A stretch of 6,819 nucleotides of DNA from DATJGR01 sp032124855 (GTDB lineage: Bacteria; Pseudomonadota; Gammaproteobacteria; Pseudomonadales; Azotimanducaceae). The stretch covers positions 1-6,819 of the forward strand of contig JAQBCT010000168.1 of NCBI GenBank assembly GCA_032124855.1. Direction: 5' to 3'. Shown piece by piece: positions 1 to 5,244 of the stretch. The notes beneath the pieces were generated by a model. That model was not told the DNA's origin and searched no databases. It was given only the letters and a program-made list of their open reading frames with translations. Positions within the stretch are counted from its first letter, which is position 1. Each line of letters begins with the position of its first letter. The translations under genes and the position numbers were made by a program.

Positions 1-115
1 CCTTCATCGGATCGTAAAGTGTAGAGGGGATATCGACCCACACGGAACGATACTTCTCGCGAAAATCATCGGGCAGGTACGGCCACGGCATGAGATTGAA
101 CCAGGTGAACTTCAT
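1..115 (-). CDS. LLM-class flavin-dependent oxidoreductase, N-terminal fragment
   Basis: This is a partial gene, and only its first 38 codons lie in the window; the rest runs off the left edge. The peptide begins MKFTWFNLMPWPYLPDDF and continues with REKYRSVWVDIP and LYDPMK. From memory this matches the N terminus of bacterial luciferase-like monooxygenases, where a first beta strand is followed by a conserved WVDIP segment just before the region leading to the NEHH motif. Such enzymes use reduced FMN or F420 to oxidise organic substrates; the substrate cannot be told from this fragment. I chose the ATG at 115. An in-frame ATG at 127 would add MESQ. Neither has a strong Shine-Dalgarno, but the predicted promoter at 146-174 would start transcription near 139, leaving a more normal leader for 115. 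It is divergent from the isomerase-like gene at 212. Family call fairly secure, start less so. Confidence 0.78.
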   Translation of the reverse strand, partial: MKFTWFNLMPWPYLPDDFREKYRSVWVDIPSTLYDPMK

Positions 116-137
116 CTGCGATTCCATCCAGCGGGGG

Positions 138-157
138 AGCGGGTCATGTCACCCGCT
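138..157. promoter_or_regulatory. Inverted repeat overlapping promoter, candidate operator
   Basis: A perfect dyad has 7-base arms, AGCGGGT and ACCCGCT, separated by the six bases CATGTC. The spacer and the first base of the right arm are the predicted -10 element of the minus-strand promoter, so a protein bound here would block it. The repeat lies in the gap between two divergent genes and is about 55 bases upstream of the isomerase-like ATG, so one regulator could act on both. The dyad is seen directly; the operator role is inferred, and no regulator gene is visible in the window. Confidence 0.4.
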
Positions 158-174
158 TTGCGTATCGCTGTCAA
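146..174 (-). promoter_or_regulatory. Predicted sigma70-type promoter for the flavin oxidoreductase
   Basis: On the minus strand a perfect -35 hexamer TTGACA (169-174) is followed by a 17-base spacer and a TGACAT -10 (146-151). The -10 matches consensus at only three of six positions, including the final A and T, but the perfect -35 and ideal spacing make it the best promoter-like signal in this gap. Expected start of transcription is near 139, about 24 bases before the chosen ATG. A perfect inverted repeat covers the -10. Confidence 0.5.
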
Positions 175-211
175 CAAATTAAGCTGCGTGCTTTAGCCGG
201 GGAATCGCGAC

Positions 212-817
212 ATGCGCACGCTCGAGTTCTTCTTTGATTGTTCCAGCCCATGGACCTATCTCGCCTTCGAAAGTGTCCAGCGGCTCAATCAACGCGTCGA
301 GTTCGCCATTGAGTGGCGGCCTATCCTCGTGGGCGGAGTTTTCAACAAGGTGAATTCGAGCGTGTATGAAAACCGCGCCAACCCTGTGCCGGCGAAGGCG
401 CGCTATTACGGCAAGGATCTGCGCGACTGGGCCCGCTATGTCGGCGTAACGATCGGCTCGCCGCCCGTCTTTCCGGTCAATAGTGTCAAGGCCATGCGCG
501 GTGCGTTCGTTGCCATGGAGCACGATTCGTTCGAGGCCTACGCACGGCGCGTTTTTCAACGCTACTGGGGTGACCTCGCAGACATTTCACAGGAAGACGT
601 GCTGCGGGATATCGTTTCTGCGTGCGGGCTTCCGGTGGACGAGTTCTTCGACAAAATCGCGTCCGCGCCATACAAAGATCGTCTGCGCGATAATACGGAT
701 GAGCTGATCGAGCGCGGTGGATTCGGCTCACCAACGATGTTCATCGACCGCGATGATATGTATTTCGGCAACGACCGGATGTTGTTGGTCGAGGCGGCGC
801 TACAACGCGAGGGGTAG
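212..817 (+). CDS. DsbA-family isomerase-like protein (2-hydroxychromene-2-carboxylate isomerase type)
   Basis: The 201-residue product has the thioredoxin/GST-kappa-like fold typical of 2-hydroxychromene-2-carboxylate isomerases (NahD family, about 200 residues), which use glutathione to interconvert aromatic breakdown intermediates in the cytoplasm. Visible landmarks are the first strand LEFFFDC (4-10), the active-site segment S12-P-W-T15 where dithiol relatives such as FrnE have C-P-W-C, the FGSPTMFI segment with the expected cis-proline at 174, and the family ending YFGNDRMLLVEAAL with GNDR at 186-189. Ser12 aligns with the catalytic Ser11 of NahD as I recall it. Both CXXC cysteines are absent, so an isomerase or transferase role fits better than disulfide chemistry; Cys10 is just outside the motif. 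The ATG at 212 has a GGGGAA Shine-Dalgarno 8 bases upstream. Real substrate is unknown: many members sit outside naphthalene pathways. It ends 26 bases from the convergent kinase gene. Confidence 0.85.
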   Translation: MRTLEFFFDCSSPWTYLAFESVQRLNQRVEFAIEWRPILVGGVFNKVNSSVYENRANPVPAKARYYGKDLRDWARYVGVTIGSPPVFPVNSVKAMRGAFVAMEHDSFEAYARRVFQRYWGDLADISQEDVLRDIVSACGLPVDEFFDKIASAPYKDRLRDNTDELIERGGFGSPTMFIDRDDMYFGNDRMLLVEAALQREG

Positions 818-843
818 GGCGCGCCAGCTCGTGCCTGCCGGGG

Positions 844-1476
844 TCAATTCTTGCGGCGACGCGCGCGCAATGTATCGAATGCGGTGGGTGGCCCGCCCTG
901 GGCAATTCGTTCGACGATCTGCTGTGCACACAGCCGTGGCGATGACTGGGACGTGTCGACCTCGATGTCGTAGACGCAGTGGCGGTGGACGCAATGGAAA
1001 TGAGATGTGGCCGTGCCGGGGAATCGGCCAGGACGCTTCGCTTCGCGGGCGTTGACCACCTCGAGTGAACAGCGCACGCCAACGAACAGCACATCCAGGC
1101 CGGTCAGGGCTTCGACGTAGTCGAATAGAAAGTCGGGCTCGAACATCAGATCGTCGATGATGACGTTATTGCCTTCACCGGCGAAGGCGGCGATGGCACG
1201 CCGCATACCCCGCAATACCTGTTTGCCGAGGTCGCCAAAACGTACCTCGGTGACACGTTCGCCGTCGTGGTCCACCGGCACTACATTGAGGCCCCGGGCG
1301 CCGGGCGTTCCTTGCGGTGAGTTGAGCCCTCGATAGCGGCCGCCCATCCCATCGCGAAATTGATCCAGCGCAATGTGATGCCAGGGTTCATCGAGCAGTT
1401 GCTGCAGCGTATGCGCCAGCGTGGTTTTACCCGCGCTCGATGAGCCGTTGAGAAGTATGATTTGTCCCGCTGTCAT
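844..1476 (-). CDS. Chloramphenicol phosphotransferase-like P-loop kinase
   Basis: The 210-residue product belongs to the chloramphenicol phosphotransferase-like (CPT) family. The Walker A loop is GSSSAGKTT (11-19). Asp38, in the segment IALDQF, aligns with the catalytic aspartate (Asp37) of Streptomyces venezuelae CPT. The family core follows in order: NNVIIDDL (103-110), VLFVGVRC (129-136), then YDIEVDTS (169-176). It is longer than the 178-residue Streptomyces enzyme because of a loop after residue 44 and a basic tail ending RARRRKN. CPT moves the ATP gamma phosphate to chloramphenicol, but most proteobacterial relatives have unknown substrates and sit away from antibiotic clusters, so this is not evidence of resistance. 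An in-frame ATG at 1551 exists, but the predicted promoter at 1504-1532 lies between it and the chosen ATG, and the extra 25 residues do not resemble the family. No strong Shine-Dalgarno is seen. It is divergent from the nucleoside transporter. Confidence 0.85.
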   Translation of the reverse strand: MTAGQIILLNGSSSAGKTTLAHTLQQLLDEPWHHIALDQFRDGMGGRYRGLNSPQGTPGARGLNVVPVDHDGERVTEVRFGDLGKQVLRGMRRAIAAFAGEGNNVIIDDLMFEPDFLFDYVEALTGLDVLFVGVRCSLEVVNAREAKRPGRFPGTATSHFHCVHRHCVYDIEVDTSQSSPRLCAQQIVERIAQGGPPTAFDTLRARRRKN

Positions 1477-1503
1477 GATCGCGCAGTTGGGAAGGGCGCT
1501 GGC

Positions 1504-1532
1504 ATAGTATCGGCTTCGACGGCATCGCTCAA
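1504..1532 (-). promoter_or_regulatory. Predicted sigma70-type promoter for the CPT-like kinase
   Basis: On the minus strand TTGAGC (1527-1532), a 17-base spacer and TACTAT (1504-1509) give a four-of-six match at each hexamer with ideal spacing. Transcription would begin near 1497, roughly 20 bases upstream of the kinase ATG at 1476. This argues against the longer reading frame starting at 1551. Confidence 0.5.
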
Positions 1533-1593
1533 ACCGGTTCCTCCCCATCACATTAATGTTGGATTTGCGCTGCCGCGCGCCGATGCGCGCCGC

Positions 1594-1599
1594 TACACT
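1594..1599 (+). promoter_or_regulatory. Possible -10 element for the nucleoside transporter
   Basis: TACACT lies 25 bases upstream of the transporter ATG in the divergent gap and resembles a -10 box. No convincing -35 exists at 16-18 bases: the correctly spaced sequence is GC-rich, and TTGCGC further upstream is too far at 23 bases. A GCGCGC inverted repeat with a CGAT loop (1575-1590) occupies the spacer region. The promoter is therefore weak, activator-dependent or misidentified. Confidence 0.25.
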
Positions 1600-1623
1600 A
1601 GCCCCTTTTGATGGACACGCGGC

Positions 1624-2871
1624 ATGCAGGCATTGTTGGGGATCGCGGTGCTGCTCGGCTTTGCCTGGCTTGTCAGCGAAGACCGGCGCGGCGTCAGCGC
1701 CCGCAGCGTTTTTGTTGGAATCGCGATTCAGTTCGCGCTGGCGGCCGCGCTGTTGCGCTTACCCTACATCCGCGACGCGCTGTTGCTGGCCAACCATGCG
1801 GTGTACGGCATCGAATCAGCCACTCGCGCGGGCACCTCGTTCGTATTCGGCTTTCTCGGTGGTGCGGCGCCGCCGTTTCAAAGCATCGCCGACAATCCGT
1901 TGTACATCTTCGCGTTCCGCATCCTGCCGCAGATCATCGTCTTCAGCGTGCTGGTGGCGCTGCTGTGGTACTGGCGCATCCTGCCGCAGGTGATCCGGGG
2001 CTTCGCCTGGGTGCTGCGACGCTCGCTGGGCGTGGGTGGAGCGGTGGGTGTCGCCGGGGCATCGAGCGTCTTTCTTGGCATGGTGGAAACGCCGCTCGTG
2101 ATCCGCGCGTATCTGAAGAATCTGACGCGCTCAGAATTCTTTACGGTGATGACCTGCGGCATGTCCACGGTGGCAGGTTCGATCATGGTGCTGTATGCCA
2201 ATGTATTGCAGAACGTCCTCAGCGGTGCGCTGGGCCACATCCTCATAGCCTCCGTGGTCAATGTAGTCGGGGCGATCACGGTCGCGCGAATCATTATTCC
2301 GTCCAACGAAACCACTTCTGGCGGGGATCTGGCCGACGCCCTGAAATACGACAGCATGATGGATGCAATCACACGCGGTACCACCGACGGACTGCGTCTG
2401 GCCATCAACGTGGGCGCGATGCTGATCGCGCTGGTCAGCCTCATTGCGCTAGTGAACCTGCTGATTGCATGGGCCGTGGTGGGAGGCGAAGCGCTGACGC
2501 TGGAGCGCATCATGGGTTGGATATTTGCGCCGGTCGCGTGGCTCATTGGTATCCCGTGGGCTGAAGCCAGTCAGGGTGGTGCTCTGCTCGGTACCAAGCT
2601 CGTGCTCAATGAACTGGTGGCGTACATCCAGCTCGGCGGCTTGCCTGCGGATGCGCTGTCGGCGCACAGCCGCATCATCCTCACCTACGCGCTGTGCGGT
2701 TTCGCCAACTTCGGCAGCCTGGGGATCATGCTTGGGGGCATTGCCGCGCTGGTGCCGGAACGGCGAAGTGAATTATTAGTATTAGCGCCTAAGACATTGA
2801 TATCAGGAACTATAGTGACCTGTGTAACGGGGGCAATTGTCGGCCTGGTCTATGCCGGCACGGGGGTATAG
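1624..2871 (+). CDS. Concentrative nucleoside transporter (CNT/NupC family)
   Basis: The 415-residue protein, close to the roughly 400-residue length of E. coli NupC, is a CNT-family inner-membrane symporter that takes up nucleosides using a proton or sodium gradient. Two hydrophobic helices at 1-17 and 28-46 are followed by the Nup-type gate-like segment AGTSFVFGFLGG (69-80) and the core domain. Family motifs are FLGMVETPLVIRAY (150-163), CGMSTVAGS (178-186), GTKLVLNELVAY (323-334) and GFANFGSLGI (359-368). Relative to Vibrio cholerae CNT, ligand positions Glu156, Glu332, Asn368 and Ser371 are kept as Glu155, Glu330, Asn362 and Ser365, but Gln154 and Thr155, which contact the base, are Met153 and Val154. 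Specificity is therefore uncertain. The ATG at 1624 gives a clean N-terminal helix, with no clear Shine-Dalgarno. The last 22 bases overlap the convergent ltaE, and codons about 382-404 are unusually AT-rich. Confidence 0.92.
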   Translation: MQALLGIAVLLGFAWLVSEDRRGVSARSVFVGIAIQFALAAALLRLPYIRDALLLANHAVYGIESATRAGTSFVFGFLGGAAPPFQSIADNPLYIFAFRILPQIIVFSVLVALLWYWRILPQVIRGFAWVLRRSLGVGGAVGVAGASSVFLGMVETPLVIRAYLKNLTRSEFFTVMTCGMSTVAGSIMVLYANVLQNVLSGALGHILIASVVNVVGAITVARIIIPSNETTSGGDLADALKYDSMMDAITRGTTDGLRLAINVGAMLIALVSLIALVNLLIAWAVVGGEALTLERIMGWIFAPVAWLIGIPWAEASQGGALLGTKLVLNELVAYIQLGGLPADALSAHSRIILTYALCGFANFGSLGIMLGGIAALVPERRSELLVLAPKTLISGTIVTCVTGAIVGLVYAGTGV

Positions 2872-3860
2872 GCGCGCACCGCATCAATCACGCGCGCCAC
2901 TGCGGCACCATCGATGTCGAGATGCAGCACCCAGCGGGCGCCGCGAATTTTCACCCGGTGTTGCGCCAGGTGAGCGACGAGGTGTTTCAGATCAGCAGCC
3001 GGCAACTCGACAAATACCATATTGGTCGCGCAACGAGCGGCGCCCGCAGAAAACGGCAGTTCGTTCAATGCCGCAGCGATCATCGCGGCGTGGCGATGGT
3101 CATCTGCCAGCCGCTGCACATGGTGCTGCAATGCGTGGATGCCGGCTGCGGCGATCACGCCGGCCTGGCGCATGCCGCCGCCCAGCACCTTGCGCCAGCG
3201 TCGCGCCCGGTGCACGAAATCCGTTGTGCCGCACAACACCGAGCCGACAGGGGCGCCCAATCCTTTCGACAGACACGCAGACACGCTGTCGCAGCCACGC
3301 GTCAAGGTATCGACTGGCACGCCGTGCGCTACGGCGGCGTTGAAAATGCGTGCACCATCAAGATGCAGCAGCAATCCGTGCCGATCGCACAGCGAGCGTG
3401 CACGCGCCAGATAGTCCAACGGAAGCGGTGTTCCGGCTTGCGTATTCTCAAGACACAGCAGGCGCGTGCGTGCGAAGTGCATATCATCCGGCTTAATCGT
3501 TGCAGCGACGAGATCGAGGTCCAAGGTGCCATCGCTGCCGAAAGGCAATGGTTGCGGCTGGATGGACCCAAGCGCTGCGGCGCCGCCGCCTTCGAACCGA
3601 TACGTGTGCGCATCCTGGCCCGCAATATATTCATCGCCACGCCCGCAGTGAGTCAGGAGCGCCGCGAGATTCGACATCGTGCCGCTCGGCACGAACAGGC
3701 CGGCCGCGAATCCGAGTCGTTGTGCCACCATGCCCTCGAGCGACTCAACCGTTGGATCTTCGCCGTAGACATCGTCGCCCACCACCGCACGGTGCATCGC
3801 CTCGCGCATCGCGGCGGTGGGTTGTGTCACCGTATCCGAACGAAGATCGATCCAATGCAT
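2850..3860 (-). CDS. ltaE: Low-specificity L-threonine aldolase
   Basis: The 336-residue product matches E. coli LtaE (333 residues) along its whole length. It is a cytoplasmic PLP enzyme that cleaves L-threonine and L-allo-threonine to glycine and acetaldehyde. In order it shows the N-terminal IDLRSDTVTQP (4-14), GDDVYGEDPTV (28-38), the phosphate-binding SGTMSN (59-64), His85, which stacks on PLP and matches His83 of LtaE, GSIQPQP (98-104), HLDGARIFNA (166-175) with PLP-contacting Asp168 and Arg171, and SKGLGAPVGS with Schiff-base Lys199 (LtaE Lys197). RWRKVLGGGMRQAG is also conserved. I chose the ATG at 3860, which begins at the family N terminus and has GGGG five bases upstream; an upstream in-frame TTG at 3881 would start inside the terminator's T-tract. 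The gene lies 65 bases downstream of exbD on the same strand, with a terminator between. Its 3' end overlaps the transporter by 22 bases. Confidence 0.96.
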   Translation of the reverse strand: MHWIDLRSDTVTQPTAAMREAMHRAVVGDDVYGEDPTVESLEGMVAQRLGFAAGLFVPSGTMSNLAALLTHCGRGDEYIAGQDAHTYRFEGGGAAALGSIQPQPLPFGSDGTLDLDLVAATIKPDDMHFARTRLLCLENTQAGTPLPLDYLARARSLCDRHGLLLHLDGARIFNAAVAHGVPVDTLTRGCDSVSACLSKGLGAPVGSVLCGTTDFVHRARRWRKVLGGGMRQAGVIAAAGIHALQHHVQRLADDHRHAAMIAAALNELPFSAGAARCATNMVFVELPAADLKHLVAHLAQHRVKIRGARWVLHLDIDGAAVARVIDAVRAYTPVPA

Positions 3861-3879
3861 GAGCGCCCCAGACGTTCGC

Positions 3880-3906
3880 AAAAAAAAGGCCGGACATGCC
3901 GGCCTT
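3880..3906 (-). terminator. Rho-independent terminator after exbD
   Basis: Read on the minus strand, a perfect 8-bp stem AAGGCCGG / CCGGCCTT closes a five-base loop CATGT and runs directly into eight T residues (3880-3887, overlapping the end of the stem). It begins 19 bases past the exbD stop, as expected for an intrinsic terminator of that gene. The T-tract ends about 20 bases before the ltaE ATG, so any transcript coming from exbD must read through it to express ltaE. Confidence 0.9.
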
Positions 3907-3925
3907 CAGCAAGGGAATGTTCTGC

Positions 3926-4354
3926 CTAACCCGCCGAGGCGGCAGCCAGTGACACGGCGTAGACGCCGGCTTGGCGCGCGGAGTCCATGATGTGGATCAT
4001 CGCCTCGGTGGTGGATTGCGGGTCGGGCTGAATGATGACCGGCGCCTCCGGATTCTCGGCGTGCAGTCGTTCGATATTCGCACGCACGTTGCGCCAGTCG
4101 ACATCGCGCTGCGCGATGACGATGCGGTCGCGCGACGTGATCTTCACGAGGATGCTCTTCTTATCGGGATCGATGGTTTTGGGCTTGTCGACATCGGGCG
4201 GCGTCACATCGAGCCCGGATTCCTTGACGAAGGTCGCGGTGACGATGAAAAAGATCAGCATGATGAACACGACGTCGAGCATCGGCGTCAGGTTGATCTG
4301 TTCATCACCCTCGTCCAACTGGCTGGAATAACGTCGACGCACCTTCCCCTCCAT
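3926..4354 (-). CDS. exbD: ExbD/TolR-family biopolymer transport protein
   Basis: The 142-residue product is a one-pass inner-membrane protein of the ExbD/TolR family. With ExbB it forms the proton-driven motor that energises TonB-dependent outer-membrane transporters. It has a short basic, then acidic cytoplasmic N terminus, the signature INLTPMLDVVF (20-30), one membrane helix at about 27-43, and a periplasmic domain of about 95 residues. Asp27 corresponds to the essential proton-path Asp25 of E. coli ExbD. The segments VRANIERLHAENPEAPVIIQ and MIHIMDSARQAGV resemble the ExbD2 proteins of gammaproteobacterial TonB clusters. No exbB, tonB or TonB-dependent receptor is in the window, although those usually adjoin; a terminator follows directly. 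The start is ambiguous: ATG 4354 has AGGG only two bases upstream, while GTG 4342 has GGAGG five bases upstream and gives an N terminus MRRRYSSQ typical of the family. Confidence 0.93.
   Translation of the reverse strand: MEGKVRRRYSSQLDEGDEQINLTPMLDVVFIMLIFFIVTATFVKESGLDVTPPDVDKPKTIDPDKKSILVKITSRDRIVIAQRDVDWRNVRANIERLHAENPEAPVIIQPDPQSTTEAMIHIMDSARQAGVYAVSLAAASAG
4348..4352 (-). promoter_or_regulatory. Shine-Dalgarno supporting an alternative GTG start of exbD
   Basis: GGAGG on the minus strand is five bases upstream of an in-frame GTG (4340-4342), codon 5 of the longer exbD reading frame. This is near-ideal placement, whereas the annotated ATG at 4354 has only AGGG at two bases. The shorter product would be 138 residues. 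Either start leaves the membrane helix and signature motif intact. Confidence 0.45.
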
Positions 4355-4459
4355 TGCCCTGTATTCGATTGTTCATTGGCCGAACCGCGGTTGCCGCGGC
4401 GCAACTGGCTCGGAGTCTACCCGATAGTTTTGCCGATGGGTACGCGCGCCCGGCGCCCG

Positions 4460-5215
4460 CTAAAGACCGCCTAAAAACCCGGCCACTGCGGCATTGAATG
4501 CGCGCGGTTGGTCGATATTCGAGGCGTGCCCCGCGGCGTCCAACACCACCTTGCTGGCGCCAGGAATCTTTTTGGCCATGTAGTCTGTCGCGCCGAGGAA
4601 GGGTTGATCGAGTGCGCCCACCAGCACAAGCGTCGGCACGCCGATTCCGGCGAGCTGTGCCATCACTTCACCATCGCGCTGGGCCAGCATTCCCCGCGCC
4701 GCATGCGCGAGTCCCTGGGCCGATCGGTGCCGCGCCACGGCTACCTCGTTGCTGCCCGAGAGTGCCGCGAGTCCCTCGGCTTCAAGTTGCCGGGCGCGTT
4801 GTTCGGCGGTGCGATTCCACCCGTCGCGACCTGTATCGCTTCGATACCCAGGCCCGGTGTCGAACAGCATCAGCGCACGGACCCGTGTGGGATGCGCGAC
4901 GTAGAACGCCAGCGACATATAGCCGCCCAGCGATAATCCGGCGATCACTGCGCTGGGTGCCTCAGCAAGATCGAGCAGGCCCGCCATATCCGCCACCGTG
5001 TGGCCCTGCGAATACGCGGCCGGATCGTCGGGGCTGTCACTCGCACCGTGACCGCGCATATCCCAGATGATCAACGTATGAGACGCACCCAGCACGGCAA
5101 GTTGTGGCGTCCACATCGCCGAGGTCGCGCTGTAACCGTGGCTCAATAGCAGTGGTGGTCCGCTTCCATGGATCTCGTAATAGATCTGCACGCCGTCGCG
5201 ATCGAGATACGCCAT
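4460..5215 (-). CDS. Alpha/beta hydrolase (PcaD/esterase-like)
   Basis: The 251-residue protein is a compact cytoplasmic alpha/beta hydrolase. It has the oxyanion-hole HGY (26-28), the conserved WDMRGHGASD strand and loop (51-60), the nucleophile elbow G-L-S-L-G with Ser95, an alpha-helical cap at about 125-190, acid Asp203 in VGALDQP and base His230 in AAGHASNID, so a complete Ser-Asp-His triad. Length and order resemble 3-oxoadipate enol-lactonase-like and carboxylesterase-like members, but the substrate cannot be read from sequence. I chose ATG 5215: it starts at MAYLDRDGVQIYYE, the standard first strand, with AAGGA ten bases upstream. The open frame continues upstream into the neighbouring gene, but that extension is unlike any hydrolase. 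It begins 29 bases after the SMP-30-family stop on the same strand, so the two are probably co-transcribed and may act on related lactones or esters. Confidence 0.9.
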   Translation of the reverse strand: MAYLDRDGVQIYYEIHGSGPPLLLSHGYSATSAMWTPQLAVLGASHTLIIWDMRGHGASDSPDDPAAYSQGHTVADMAGLLDLAEAPSAVIAGLSLGGYMSLAFYVAHPTRVRALMLFDTGPGYRSDTGRDGWNRTAEQRARQLEAEGLAALSGSNEVAVARHRSAQGLAHAARGMLAQRDGEVMAQLAGIGVPTLVLVGALDQPFLGATDYMAKKIPGASKVVLDAAGHASNIDQPRAFNAAVAGFLGGL

Positions 5216-5244
5216 CGTCGGAACATCCTTCCAGGTATCTGGGG

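Noticed and set aside
179..559. 126-codon minus-strand frame opposite the isomerase-like gene
   Set aside because: It is a shadow of the plus-strand gene, with no family resemblance and no ribosome binding site.
818..825. GGCGCGCC palindrome between the convergent isomerase and kinase genes, as a terminator
   Set aside because: It lacks a loop of workable size and any T-tract on either strand.
844..1476. Calling the kinase a chloramphenicol resistance gene
   Set aside because: Family membership alone does not show drug modification, and there is no resistance, mobile or antibiotic biosynthesis context.
1477..1551. 25-residue extension of the CPT-like kinase
   Set aside because: A well-spaced predicted promoter lies inside it, and the family starts just before the first strand leading into the P-loop.
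1608..2564. 318-codon open frame overlapping the nucleoside transporter in another frame
   Set aside because: The translation is low-complexity Arg/Gly/His-rich, while the overlapping frame encodes a full CNT transporter with all family motifs.
2922..3929. Long 335-codon open frame antisense to ltaE
   Set aside because: It mirrors the well-supported ltaE frame in GC-rich DNA, resembles no protein family, has no ribosome binding site and runs over the exbD terminator.
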